Shown piece after piece: positions 42,151 through 50,793 of a stretch of DNA of 50,793 bases. The stretch covers positions 2,370,697 to 2,421,489 of the forward strand of contig BFEA01000110.1 of NCBI GenBank assembly GCA_003427395.1, given 5' to 3'. A model generated the notes under the pieces. It ran no database searches, was not told where the DNA came from, and saw nothing but the letters and a program-made list of their open reading frames with translations. Origin of the DNA: Chara braunii. Lineage: Eukaryota > Streptophyta > Charophyceae > Charales > Characeae. The position numbers were made by a program, and so were the translations under genes. Positions within the stretch are counted from its first letter, which is position 1; the number at the start of each line of letters is the position of its first letter.

Positions 42151-42922
42151 GATTGACATAACGTCTCTCATTCTTCTCCCTGCAGTAAATACTCAATCTG
42201 CTCCTCTTCCTGTTTCATATGGGTTACCTTCTATCTTTTACTTTGCTTTTTCCCGTGATGGACAACGAATGATCAGACATTAAAATGATCGGAACATATA
42301 CAATGCACTTGAATCTTAGCCAAAAGGCCAAGAAAGATATCGCTTTCACTTTTCTGATTCTCCGAATAATCCTTTTTCCTCCCCTACAACCACCTCCTCC
42401 TCCTCCTCCTCCTCCTCCTGTTTTGCTCGCTTGACATGCTTTTCTTTCCATTGTCCATCCAACTGAGAGAGCTTATCCTCCTCCTGCGGATTTGTTCGAT
42501 TGACGTTTTCTTCTTCTTCTTCAAGTTCCTTTGACGTTATACAACACAAGTGTTCTTAGTCTCCAACTGCCCTTCTCCTCCCATACCTACATCCTCCTCC
42601 TCCTGCTTTTTTCGTTGCTTGGCATTCGCTTCTTTCTAATTCCTTTCACCTGAGAGAGGTTGTCCTCCTCCTCCTCGTCTTCTGTTTTTGGCCATAGCCA
42701 TCCTCTCATACTTGATTTTCCTTTCGCCTCACAAGGCTTCTCGTCCTCCTCCTACTTCGTTTGCAGTGCATTCTCCTCCTCCCCCTCCCTCCTTTCTTTG
42801 GAGTGCATTCTCTGCTTTCAACCTCTACTATTTTGTCCTTGTCTACCGTCTAACCTCCCCTTCCACAAGCCGTCTCTGTAATGCGTAGGGTACATTAACA
42901 AAATATCTGATAAATATATTCC
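42150..42922. other. No gene recognised; CTC-rich DNA
   Basis: Lies downstream of the OFD1-like gene on its coding strand. CTC/CCT clusters recur at 42391-42420, 42590-42610 and 42664-42680. Further OFD1 exons could lie here or further left, but I see no convincing coiled-coil coding segment. Confidence 0.5.
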
Positions 42923-43141
42923 TTAAACCACAAGTACTACGTCCGAGCCTCTTTTCCCCGCCGTGGAGTTTTGCCATTGGAGGTCGCCGAGTCCTGCCGA
43001 ACCGGCACAGTGTGCAGTTTGCCTGACGACGCCAGTCTTTTCTGTCTGCTACCTGGACGGAGCCCCTAACGACGTGGCATGTTAACCGTGACCGCCAAGT
43101 CTCTGACCAAAATAGCGGGGGGAAACATACTGGTGGTTTAA
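42923..43141. mobile_element. MITE, TTTAAACCACCAGTA family, copy 2
   Basis: The left end TTAAACCACAAGTA (42923) and right end TACTGGTGGTTTAA (43128-43141) are inverted and match the ends of the 17.8-kb element. The interior is GC-rich, about 190 bases. Its right end overlaps the stop codon of the OFD1-like ORF. Confidence 0.8.
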
Positions 43142-44262
43142 TGTTCTTCATCTGACACGAGAGTGAGAGTTGCCTTCTTCCTGCTGATGCCTTCGGCATC
43201 TGCTAGCACCTTTTGCCTGAGCTCAAATGCCGCCGTCTCAACAAACCGTTCCTTGTGGTGGAGATGAGCCATCATGCTCTTTTCCTTGGAGCGGAGAGCG
43301 TCCAACCGCCTCTTGTGCATCTTCTCTAGATGCTCCCTCGCCTGCTCCAGGTGTCGCCTGTAGCGGGCTTCCTCCTCCATCCTTGCAGCACTTATTTCCA
43401 ACCGTCTGATTCTGCTGACTTGCGCATCGATCTCTGCCCTGCAGCGAAGCTCCAAATCCCGTCTGTATTGGCTCATTTGCTCTTCCATCGTGTTCAGCGG
43501 GATCAAGAGCTCTGCCTTCGCCCTCATGTGAAAGGCATCTTCTACTTCTTTCAGTCTCCCTTCCAAAAAGATCGCCGTTGACGCATTGACGGTCTGTGTG
43601 GAGTTCTCGGCTCGCTGATTTGCATCGTATACTTTCTCCAATGCCTCTAACAGCTCCATCGCCAAGGAAGAACCCTCCATTCCTCCTCCTCCTCCTCCTC
43701 CTCCTCCTCCTCCTCCTCCTCCTCCTTCTAGCTCGCCCACTCCTCCCACTCCACATGCTCCTGCCGATGTTGACGATGATGGTCCTTCTCCCCCACCCCC
43801 TCCTCTGCCATTCTGGAAGGGCTTTGGATCTCCCGACTCATCATTTTTCTTTGTCCTGAATCCCGTTCCACTCAGGTAAGGAAAAACAAGCGGATGATGG
43901 TCGAGCCGCATTGCTCGCATGATCTCCTCTCGAGAAAGTGGAGCTGCGCTGGCCAGCATTCCACATTCAGGCAGAAAGACAGAGAGTGTGTAATGGAAAC
44001 CGCTGGTTCGGAGATAATCAATGAAAAGACTGTTGAGAATCCGCTTGTGCAGCGCTGACCTCCCTGCAGTTGTTTTGTCAGATTGGCCAGCTGTCCCATC
44101 CGTTGGGGACAAAAGCAAAGGGTTCCTCTGTTGCAGTTGGTTCAATATCTTCACGCGAAGCTGCGTCTTGAGATGATCTACCACACCCGCACGCTGAAGC
44201 AAGGAGAACAGGCGGCTTCTGAGCTCTTCTGCAGACAGTCCTTCCCATTCCTCCACATCCAT
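43138..44262 (-). CDS. OFD1: OFD1-like centriole/basal-body protein, N-terminal part
   Basis: 374 codons from ATG at 44262 to TAA at 43138-43140. Residues 11-45 (LRSRLFSLLQRAGVVDHLKT) and a LisH motif at about 74-100 (LFIDYLRTSGFHYTLSVFLPE) are the paired N-terminal hallmarks of OFD1 proteins. A Gly-rich linker with a run of about 15 Gly (around 180-194, from a CCT repeat) is followed by coiled coil from about 205 to the end. OFD1 acts at centriole distal ends and satellites and is needed for basal-body docking; LisH mediates dimerisation. Animal OFD1 is about 1,000 residues, so this is a fragment. The TAA lies inside a MITE end, so either the MITE truncated the gene or it sits in an intron and the real coding exon ends slightly earlier. 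Upstream of the ATG is a purine tract. Start chosen because the conserved block follows at once. Confidence 0.8.
   Translation of the reverse strand: MDVEEWEGLSAEELRSRLFSLLQRAGVVDHLKTQLRVKILNQLQQRNPLLLSPTDGTAGQSDKTTAGRSALHKRILNSLFIDYLRTSGFHYTLSVFLPECGMLASAAPLSREEIMRAMRLDHHPLVFPYLSGTGFRTKKNDESGDPKPFQNGRGGGGGEGPSSSTSAGACGVGGVGELEGGGGGGGGGGGGGGGMEGSSLAMELLEALEKVYDANQRAENSTQTVNASTAIFLEGRLKEVEDAFHMRAKAELLIPLNTMEEQMSQYRRDLELRCRAEIDAQVSRIRRLEISAARMEEEARYRRHLEQAREHLEKMHKRRLDALRSKEKSMMAHLHHKERFVETAAFELRQKVLADAEGISRKKATLTLVSDEEH
43681..43730. repeat. (CCT)n repeat inside the OFD1-like gene
   Basis: About 15 CCT/TCC triplets encode the poly-Gly linker on the minus strand. Length variation here would change the linker without shifting the frame. 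Confidence 0.9.
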
Positions 44263-44280
44263 CACCTTCTTCTCAAAGAG

Positions 44281-44762
44281 AACGAAGAAGAAGAAAAGGA
44301 GGAGGAGGAGGAGGAGGGGAAGAAGGAGGAAAATAAAGAGAAGAAGGAGAAGGAGGAAAATAAAGAGAAGAGAAGAAGGAGAAGAAGAAGGAGAAGAAGC
44401 AGGCAAAGGAGGAGGAGGAGAAGGAGGAGGAGGAGGAGAAGAAGAAGAAGGAAAAGAAAGAGAAGAAGGAGAAGAAGAAGGAAAAGAAAGAGAAGGAGAA
44501 GAAGGAGAAGAAGGAGAAGAAGAAGGAGAAGAAGAAGGAGAAGTAGACGAATAAGGAGAAGAAGGAAAAGAAAGAGAACGAGGAGAAGGAGAAGAAGAAG
44601 AAGGAAAAGAAAGAGAAGGAGGAGGAGAAGGAGAAGAAGGAGAAGAAGGAGAAGGGGGAGGAGGAGGAGGAGGAGGAGACGAAGGAGAAGAAGGAGAAGA
44701 AGAAGGAGAAGACGAAGGAGAAGAAGGAGACGAAGAAGGAGAAGAAAGAAAGAAGAACGAAT
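44281..44762. repeat. 480-base polypurine (GAA/GGA)n tract 5' of the OFD1-like start
   Basis: Nearly uninterrupted A/G on the + strand, beginning 18 bases upstream of the minus-strand ATG. Long Arg/Lys/Glu or Ser/Phe frames are artefacts. Such tracts can adopt triplex structures and can influence transcription; any effect here is inferred. Confidence 0.95.
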
Positions 44763-44769
44763 AGATGTG

Positions 44770-45225
44770 CAGCTATGGTAAATCGATAGGGCAGATTGAC
44801 TACTCCAGGAAAAGGAGAGAGAATAATATCATGACAATGTTGAAGAGAAAAAGAAGATGCTGAGAACGATAATGAGGATGGTAATGGTGATGATGTCGAT
44901 GGTGGTGATGATGGTGATGATGGTGATGATGGTGATGACAACAGCTATGACGAGAACAACGAAAACAGCGCGAGAAGAAGAAACTGACCTGTAGGTTTAA
45001 GCTAAAAACAGGTCAATATAATACAGGAGACTGCTGAAGTTGGTGGTGGACAAGCCATGGGCTGCAGCTGGCAGTACCACCCCTCGGCAGGGGTCGACAA
45101 GTCCCCATCTCAAGGGTTTCAGCAGCTTCAGCTAACAGAACGAGTCGATCAGAACCATTGTGGTACACTGAGCTGTCGCCATTCAGTTCCTTATCTTATC
45201 ATGTGACTCCTCATACTGCACCTAC
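44770..45225. other. No gene recognised
   Basis: GATGATGGT repeats (44878-44938) and a partly self-complementary segment with CTGCTGAAGTTGG (about 45030) and CAGCAGCTTCAGC (about 45119). Possible upstream regulatory region of the OFD1-like gene. Confidence 0.4.
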
Positions 45226-45228
45226 ACA

Positions 45229-45263
<35 letters not shown>
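45226..45263. repeat. (AAT)n microsatellite
   Basis: About 12 AAT triplets. Confidence 0.95.
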
Positions 45264-45264
<1 letters not shown>

Positions 45265-45404
45265 CTTCCTGTTAAGGAATACCCCTGATCTGAACGGTTC
45301 GGGGGGAACCCAGATCTACCTTCACTCTGCTGAGGACAGGTGTTCTCTTCGGAACCGGCTCGACCTTCACCGACCTGGACATAATCTACTGGCACAGGGT
45401 AGAC

Positions 45405-45534
45405 CTCAGGGTGTACTCACACTAGCTCTATCTTAAATGCATCTGACCGCGTTTACGCCCCCGCCTGGATGAATCTGACTGCAATTAAAACCATGAACAA
45501 GTACAAAAGTCCTCGTGTGAGAATGCCCTCAGAG
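45405..45534. mobile_element. MITE, CATACTCACAC family
   Basis: The left end GTGTACTCACACTAGC and right end GTGTGAGAATGCC are inverted, with flanking CTCAGGG and CTCAGAG. The core has GCATCTGACCGCG and GAATCTGACTGCAATT, as in the other copies. Confidence 0.75.
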
Positions 45535-45754
45535 AACAGTACCCTGAGGGTTCCATGCATACCTCCTTTCTCCTTTTGGAACAGGCCATTGTGAAATGCC
45601 AAAAATAGCATGCCCTTTCCAAATTCGGCAGGCGAGTGCAATAGCGAGCCCATAGGCTCTTCCCAGATGATCCCGGTTAGAGAGGATTGATCCGATGGTA
45701 TTGCCGCAGCGACATTGCATTTGATTACTCAAGACCGTTTGTGTCAACACGCTA

Positions 45755-45990
45755 TGCAAACATCAATGTACCTGCCTGTTATCTTGCAATGAATACGTCC
45801 ATTCTAATAATTATGTTAAGCCTCGGTCTGTACAGTTCCTTAGTGCATGCGTCCACTGTGACAGCAGATCGGAGCTCTATCGTCAGCATATCTACAATGA
45901 AAACATCAATGTACCTGCCTGTTATCTTGCAATGAATACGTCCANGAAAACATCAATGTACCTGCCTGTTATCTTGCAATGAATACGTCC
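45755..45990. repeat. Three copies of a 45-base segment with an ambiguous base
   Basis: CATCAATGTACCTGCCTGTT followed by ATCTTGCAATGAATACGTCC occurs near 45760, 45906 and 45952. The last two are immediately adjacent and separated at an N, so part of this may be an assembly duplication. Confidence 0.8.
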
Positions 45991-46331
45991 ACTGCAGATC
46001 AGAGCTGTATCTTCTCAGCAGGTAGAGCAATTCCAGCGCGCATGTGGTGCTAGCATCTGTACAGCCGTTGATGTATGTTTTTCCCCCAAACTCACTCAGT
46101 CCTGCCCAATGTTAAGTTCTCGTACGTTTGCCGGTGCATCCTGAAAAGATCTGAGGCTGCGGATAATCTGCACACATTTCATCCAAGCCGCAAAAAAAAA
46201 AAAAAAAAAAAAAAAACTGCAACTCCTCCGTCAACAACGAAGTCAAGGAGGTCAGAGCACTTGATGGCCCGCGCCTCCATCACTCCCAAGTCTCATCAAT
46301 TGCCGACAGTCACTGCGGTGAAGCTTACTCC

Positions 46332-46633
46332 CCTGCCGGAGTAGATTCACCCGCCCAAGGTTTCATAAGCTTGCCTTCAAATTTCGTGAAGCGTATGAAA
46401 ACGCGGGGGTATCTACTCCAGCAGGCTCCCCTGCTGGAGTAGATTCGACTCCCCAGTTTTCATAAGCTTGCCTTCAAATTTCGTGAAGCGTATGAAAACG
46501 GGGGGGGGAATCTACTCCAGTAGGCTCCCCTGCCAGTGTAGATTCACCCCCCCTCCAGTTTTCATAAGCTTGGCTTCAAATTTCGCGAAGCGTATGAAAA
46601 CGGGGGGCGGGGGGAGGAATCTACTCCAGCAGG
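46332..46633. mobile_element. Three tandem palindromic modules of about 95-105 bases
   Basis: Modules at 46332-46425, 46430-46524 and 46529-46633 each start CCTGC.GGAGTAGATTC and end AATCTACTCCAG.AGG, with inner inverted segments GTTTTCATAAGCTTG and GAAGCGTATGAAAAC. Each can fold into a nearly complete hairpin. A CTCC spacer separates them. A further broken copy lies at about 46705-46765 beyond a T run. Confidence 0.85.
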
Positions 46634-46670
46634 TCACTTGCAAGTGCCATCAATTGTCAATCGGGGCGAA

Positions 46671-46672
<2 letters not shown>

Positions 46673-46702
<30 letters not shown>
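46673..46702. repeat. T30 homopolymer
   Basis: Homopolymer within a broken palindromic module, consistent with a poly(A) retroposon end. Confidence 0.9.
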
Positions 46703-46706
<4 letters not shown>

Positions 46707-47150
46707 ACCGAGGTGAATCTACTCCAGCAGGGTGCTTCTTATATCACCTGCCAGAGTAGAGAAGCCTCCCCTCCTCCCCCGGTGCATTTTTTTTTTTCTT
46801 TTTCTTCTAAGGCTAATTCTTTAAGCTCAACCGATTGAATTAACTGTCGAATCTGGACAGGACAAAAGGTTCATGAAATATGTAATTGGGAATATCAAGT
46901 ACTTTTAGCGATCGTTTGCAAATCATGTTGCGATCGATGGGTTGAGCGCAGGTCTGAACACCATTGGCAGGCTGTGTGCAAGCACCTACAAGAGGGGGAC
47001 ATCGAGAGAGTTACGAAGGTCGCTTCATGGAGTCCATCATGGTGATTTGGAGAAGGTCATGGCGAGGGAGCGAGAGAGGGGGCACGTGCTTAGATCTTTT
47101 TCCAAGCACCCTTGCTGCATCGAGTTGGTGGCGTTTGTAGACATTGCATG

Positions 47151-47154
<4 letters not shown>

Positions 47155-47231
<77 letters not shown>
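47155..47231. repeat. (CT)n microsatellite
   Basis: Pure CT repeat of about 76 bases. Confidence 0.95.
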
Positions 47232-47336
47232 AGTCTATGTATCTACATGTACCTATTTTCCGGGAAACCATAGCATTACTTTTACGTGCGGCACCTATTA
47301 TTATAGGGAGTGCCCGGAGTGAGCAATAATAAATGC

Positions 47337-47690
47337 AAACTAATCACTTACTGTAGAGTTTTGTTTTATGTTTCTGGGTAATAGGGAATAGCCCGAAGGT
47401 TACAATCACGGATTTGATTTCCCCACCCCACCCCCCCAAAAAAAAAAAAAAAAAAAAGATTTGATTTCAATATTGGACTCATTATCTGTTTATCGACAGT
47501 TGTCCATTCAGCTGACCAATCATTTTCAAACTAATCACTTACCGTATGTTTTTTTTTTGTTTTTTTTTTGTCTTTTTTTTTGCTAAAGGGGATAGCCCCC
47601 TAGGGTTACAATCAAGGATTTGATTTGAATTTTGGACTCGTCATCTGTTTGTCGTCAGTCGTCCATTCAGCGGAAGGGCCGGTACACCAT
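47337..47690 (-). mobile_element. Two decayed SINE copies in direct repeat
   Basis: Units at 47337-47527 and 47528-47690 share AACTAATCACTTAC.GTA, GGTTACAATCA.GGATTTGA and TTTGGACTC.TCATCTGTTT, then CAGT.GTCCATTCAGC. On the minus strand this reads GCTGAATGGAC, ACTG, AACAGATGACGAGTCCAAA, a decayed member of the GAACAGATCATGAG SINE family. Confidence 0.6.
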
Positions 47691-47789
47691 AGGCAGAAGT
47701 TGCTTGAGCACTTGCTTTGGCAGTTGGCACCATGGGGCAATGAATGGATCAGCTTGAGTGGAAGCGAGGATGTCCAATTGTTTGTTTGT

Positions 47790-47950
47790 TTTTTCTTCTT
47801 CTTCTTTTTCTTCTTAAATTGGACCATTTTTCGGTTTATGCATGTCATCAGGAGCGCGCAGGCCATGCTAATCTTCTCTGTATCGTTCCACTTTTATTTA
47901 TTTATTTATTTATCGTTCCAATTTTTGTCGGATGTGGTTTCCTGAAGGAC
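47790..47950 (-). pseudogene. U6 snRNA retropseudogene with internal expansion
   Basis: The minus strand from 47950 reads GTCCTTCAGGAAACCACATC, CGACAAAAATTGGAACGATA, then an inserted AATA-repeat of about 30 bases and a repeated TGGAACGATA, CAGAGAAGATTAGCATGGCC, TGCGCGCTCCTGATGACATG, and ends AAAAATGGTCCAATTTAAG with an AAG-rich tail. It matches U6 end to end, including the 3' ATGGTCCAA segment. The insertion is a local tandem duplication with microsatellite growth. Confidence 0.85.
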
Positions 47951-47976
47951 TGAGAAACAGTGAGAAGGATGTTTCA

Positions 47977-48142
47977 GGGCCTCGCCACACCACTGTCGAA
48001 ATGGAAAAAAGTACGAGTGCACCTTCCGCAGAGAGTGGCAAGATGCATCCGTTGCTATTCATAGTAACGGATGCATCTGGTCACACGCCGCGGGACCATG
48101 CACTTGTACTTTTTCTGATTCTACAGTGGTGTGGCGAGGCCC
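47977..48142. repeat. 166-base inverted repeat / hairpin
   Basis: Outer arms GGGCCTCGCCACACCACTGT (47977-47996) and its exact complement (48123-48142). Middle arms AAAAAGTAC.AGTGCA (about 48006-48021) and TGCACTTGTACTTTTT (48099-48114). Inner arms GATGCATCCGTT and AACGGATGCATC around a 12-base loop. Could be a MITE or a small-RNA precursor-like foldback. No TSD recognised. Confidence 0.85.
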
Positions 48143-48266
48143 TTATTGTGATTTCAAAACCTTTTCCAAACCGTTCTTTTCTTCTTAGGCCAGAGGGACG
48201 AGGGAATTGCACTAAAAGCAGGCTGAGCCTCCTGCAATGACAAATAGGGAAAAAAAGGGAAGAAGA

Positions 48267-48297
<31 letters not shown>

Positions 48298-48681
48298 ATT
48301 TTTATTTTTTAAGGTTGCTTTGAGAGGTAGTCTGAAAGGCAGATTGAGTGTGCATAACAAAAAAAAGAGTAATTTTATAAACAGAGGCAGACAGCAACCT
48401 GCAAACCACACCAGAAAGGAAGTTCACCTACAAAGAAAGAGAGAACTTCAAGCTTTTACGTGAAGACAAGACTGTAGGTTCATAGCTGTACAGACCGACA
48501 GGCGCGCAGAGGAGCCATGAGATTGGCAAGTCCATATGTCAGACTGTGCACCACAGCACTGGCACAGAAGCTCAACAAACCCGCAGACCCTGAAGCATCC
48601 ATCATGATGCAGGACGGCAGCCATTGCCCAGCTCAGCTGTGGTGGCTCTCCGTGCATCTGATACTACCTATGCCTTTCAAA

Positions 48682-48811
48682 CTGAGGGCGCAGTCACCCT
48701 ATCACTATTTTAACTGTATCTGGCTTCATTTACGGGCGGACCTGTATGCATCTGGCCGCAATTCCGTCCAGAAATAAGTGAAAAAGTACTAGTGTGAGTA
48801 TGCCCTCAGGG
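48682..48811. mobile_element. MITE, CATACTCACAC family
   Basis: The left end CTGAGGGCGCAGTCACC and right end GTGTGAGTATGCCCTCAG are inverted. The core has GTATCTGGCTTC and GCATCTGGCCGCAATT. Followed at once by a partial fourth copy (GGGGATACTCACACTC, ACCTGACCGCAATT) to about 48870. Confidence 0.75.
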
Positions 48812-49395
48812 GATACTCACACTCACACTTTTCTACATGTACCTGACCGCAATTACCGCGGGACATTGCACAGTCTGTCGCCCCCGACTCTGCTGAGACT
48901 AACAGGAAACAGCGGACATTGCACAGTCTGTCAGCCCCAACTCTGCTGAATACAACGCCCCCGAGCCTGATCCTGGGCCCCACTCAGCTGCCCTGGGCCC
49001 GACCCTGCCCAAGTCCACTGAACCTGGTCTGAGCCCAAATCTGGGCCGAACAAGCCAGGTGAGTTCTGGCTGTGTGTGAAGATGTATGTGAACACACATG
49101 GCAGTAAAGGACCATGCACCATACCACCACAACACCTCAGGAGGAGAATACATATCTGAGTGGAGTCGAGTCTAAAGGCCGTGAAAAGACAATAAGCAGC
49201 AGAAAAAAAAAAAAAAACAGAGATAGTAAGCAGCAAGGGCTGCAAGGCAGCACAGAGGTTGGAGGGCACGGGGTAGGCACGAGGGCCACCCAACACACAA
49301 GCGGAAAAAGCAGGCAACACAGAGGCTGACAAGCAAGAAAAAGTACAAGTCTGAAAAAAAAAGCAAGTTCTAAAAAATAAAAAACTGATGATAGA

Positions 49396-49453
49396 AGATT
49401 GTTTTGTCGGAGTTGCACCGACTCGTCAGGAGGCTGAACCCTCGACAATCTGC
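49396..49453 (-). ncRNA. Type III hammerhead ribozyme motif B (G12-to-A core change)
   Basis: Minus strand: 5' arm GCAGAUUG, site GUC, stem I GAGG/CCUC, core CUGACGA (fits CUGANGA), stem II GUCGG/CCGAC, then AAAAC where GAAAC is expected, and 3' arm AAUCU closing a seven-pair stem III. Everything except G12 is in place. G12 is the general base, so this copy should be inactive. Confidence 0.8.
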
Positions 49454-49619
49454 AGAATCCCCGTATTGATGGTTTGGGTCATGAACCCTTCGACCCATGT
49501 TGAAGGCAGACTGTCCACAAGCGGAACACAGCAGCGAGCAACAACTCAGCGAAGCACCAGGCAACGCTGCTGGAGCAACCTCAACTGCACAACGCCAGAA
49601 ACGACCACAATGAAAAACA

Positions 49620-49900
49620 GGGCAAGTGGACAAGCGGCACGGCTAAGCACAAGGCAACACCAACACAGCAGCCACACTACACGGACACAAGCAAGGAAGG
49701 CGGATGGGAAGCAAGGCAGCAGTGCAGCGAAGCACATGGCAACACCAACACCGCAGCCACACCACATCGTGAACACAGCAGCTTACAAAGAGCAATGTGC
49801 ACCGCAAGAGAGACGGGCAGCAAGGCCGCAGCAGAGCGGAGACAAGGCAGTCTACACATCCAACACGGAGCAAAGCAGCACATCACCTACTCACGTCACG
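49620..49900. repeat. Degenerate direct repeats rich in CAACACCAACAC
   Basis: AAGCACAAGGCAACACCAAC and AAGCACATGGCAACACCAAC start about 103 bases apart, each followed by GCAGCCACAC.ACA. Long Thr/Ala/Gln-biased ORFs are compositional. The block lies between hammerhead motifs B and C. Confidence 0.6.
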
Positions 49901-49965
49901 AGTTAAGTCCGCAGACTCTTGGTTCCCACCACCCGCTGCGCCAGGGAGTCACTCAGACGGACAGT

Positions 49966-50412
49966 CTGTCATCACCCATATAGACCATACGTACCACACA
50001 GACATCACGAACAGAGTGGCTCCCCTAAGAGTCCTGCAGGCATTCTAAACACCGGACCACCGACTGTTTAGCACTTCTTGAAGGTGCTCACTCAAACACA
50101 CAAAACACTCCATACGGACGTCTGTCATCACCCATAGACCACACACACCGCACAGACATCACAAACAGAGAAGCTCCCCTAAGAGTCCTGCAGGCACTCT
50201 AAACACCGGACCACCGACTGTTTAGCACTTCTTGAAGGTGCTCACTCGAACACACAAAACACTCCCGACGGACGTCTGTCATCACCTATAGACCACACGC
50301 ACCGCACAGACGTCACAAACAGAGCAGCTCCCCTAAGGGGGTCCTGCAGGCACTCTAAACACTGGACCACCGACTGTTTAGCACTGCTTGAAGGTGCTCA
50401 CTCAAACACAAA
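49966..50412. repeat. 155-base tandem repeat, 2.8 copies
   Basis: Units begin near 49971, 50127 and 50281 (offsets 156 and 154) with ATCACCCATA. They share CTCCCCTAAG, GTCCTGCAGGCA, GGACCACCGACTGTTTAGCA and CTTGAAGGTGCTCACTC. Near-identity suggests recent expansion. No conserved ORF. Confidence 0.9.
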
Positions 50413-50576
50413 GTAAGAGAAAAAAACAGCAACACCGACATACAGAGAAAACAGCGAGAAAGGCACGCAAAGAAACAAACCAAAAGAAAGACACACATAA
50501 CTGATTATGTCTGTGTGTATGTGTGCGTGTTGTCATGTTGGCTAGTCACAACTCCACAAAAAAAGCATCACTGTGC

Positions 50577-50634
50577 CAGACTGTTTCCACGAACTTTCAC
50601 CGACTTATCAGGAGGTTGAACCTCGACAGTCTGC
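50577..50634 (-). ncRNA. Type III hammerhead ribozyme motif C (G8-to-A, weak stem II)
   Basis: Minus strand: 5' arm CAGACUG, site GUC, stem I GAGGU/ACCUC, core CUGAUAA (G8 changed), stem II GUCGG against UCGUG (mostly unpaired), GAAAC, and 3' arm AGUCUG giving about eight stem III pairs. Stem III, the cleavage site and GAAA are intact. Lies 1.18 kb from motif B in the same orientation. Confidence 0.75.
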
Positions 50635-50706
50635 CCGACATGCATTTGACTGATATTATATAAGGACCCACGGTCCTCACCACGTCGCCCAGAGTTAGCG
50701 ATCCCC

Positions 50707-50707
<1 letters not shown>

Positions 50708-50793
<86 letters not shown>
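50708..50793. repeat. (AG)n microsatellite at window end
   Basis: AG repeat running off the right edge of the window. Confidence 0.95.

Noticed and set aside
44083-44941. 232- and 222-codon ORFs rich in Arg/Lys/Glu or Ser/Phe
   Set aside because: They are translations of the GAA/GGA tract, antisense to or upstream of the OFD1-like gene.
48042-48077. GGATGCATC segments resembling the TCGGAT palindrome
   Set aside because: They are the inner arms of a larger hairpin and lack the outer arm bases; not counted in the family.
49388-49906. 172-codon Thr/Gln-rich ORF
   Set aside because: Overlaps hammerhead motif B and degenerate repeats; composition-driven.

Overview
The window is eukaryotic nuclear DNA. 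Short intron-poor reading frames lie in a background of microsatellites (AG, CT, TTC/CTC, GAA, ATT, TA, TTTA), A/T runs, retroposons and small inverted-repeat elements. Non-LTR retrotransposons of plant type, hammerhead motifs of the type III class common in plants, and one recognisable host gene (an OFD1-like centriole/basal-body protein, expected in lineages with flagellated cells) together suggest a streptophyte alga such as a charophyte. That assignment is an inference; no rRNA or organelle marker is present to test it.

Layout. 0-3.8 kb: foldback and direct repeats, AG microsatellite, short tandem repeats, no convincing gene. 3.87-14.9 kb: a compositionally different domain marked by about 20 copies of a short palindrome, TCGGAT-NN-ATCCGA, lying almost entirely between genes. 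It holds an unidentified 277-codon ORF (6.05-6.89 kb), tandem repeat blocks (4.1-4.8, 7.2-9.4 kb), a broken transposase-like gene resembling the DUF7869 family (9.6-12.6 kb), and a small gene with a degenerate tandem copy (12.8-13.9 kb). I read this domain as a large decayed DNA element with repeated protein-binding sites. 15-22.5 kb: tRNA-derived SINEs, several MITE-like inverted-repeat elements, low-complexity tracts and two U6 snRNA retropseudogenes. 23.4-32.75 kb: a nearly full-length decayed LINE on the + strand (5' monomers, ORF1, a second ORF, ORF2 with endonuclease, reverse transcriptase and zinc knuckle). 32.75-36.2 kb: the 5' half of a different LINE on the - strand, joined tail-on to the first. 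36-41.9 kb: SINEs, another U6 fragment, a U6 pseudogene split by a MITE, a hammerhead motif next to a 270-base assembly gap, and a LINE 3' fragment. 43.1-44.3 kb (-): the OFD1-like ORF, ending inside a MITE and starting beside a 480-base polypurine tract. 45-50.8 kb: MITEs, three tandem palindromic modules, a long hairpin, a fifth U6 pseudogene, and two further hammerhead motifs about 1.18 kb apart around a 155-base tandem array.

How it fits together. The LINEs are a plausible source of the reverse-transcription machinery that copied the U6 RNAs and SINEs, several of which keep A-rich or AAG-rich tails and one of which has recognisable target-site duplications. The hammerhead motifs are the type used by plant retrozymes, small circular-RNA retroelements; each copy here has at least one core lesion. 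The palindrome-marked 11-kb domain with a DDE-like gene is the best candidate for an undescribed system. Almost everything except the OFD1-like gene looks like mobile-element sequence in various states of decay.
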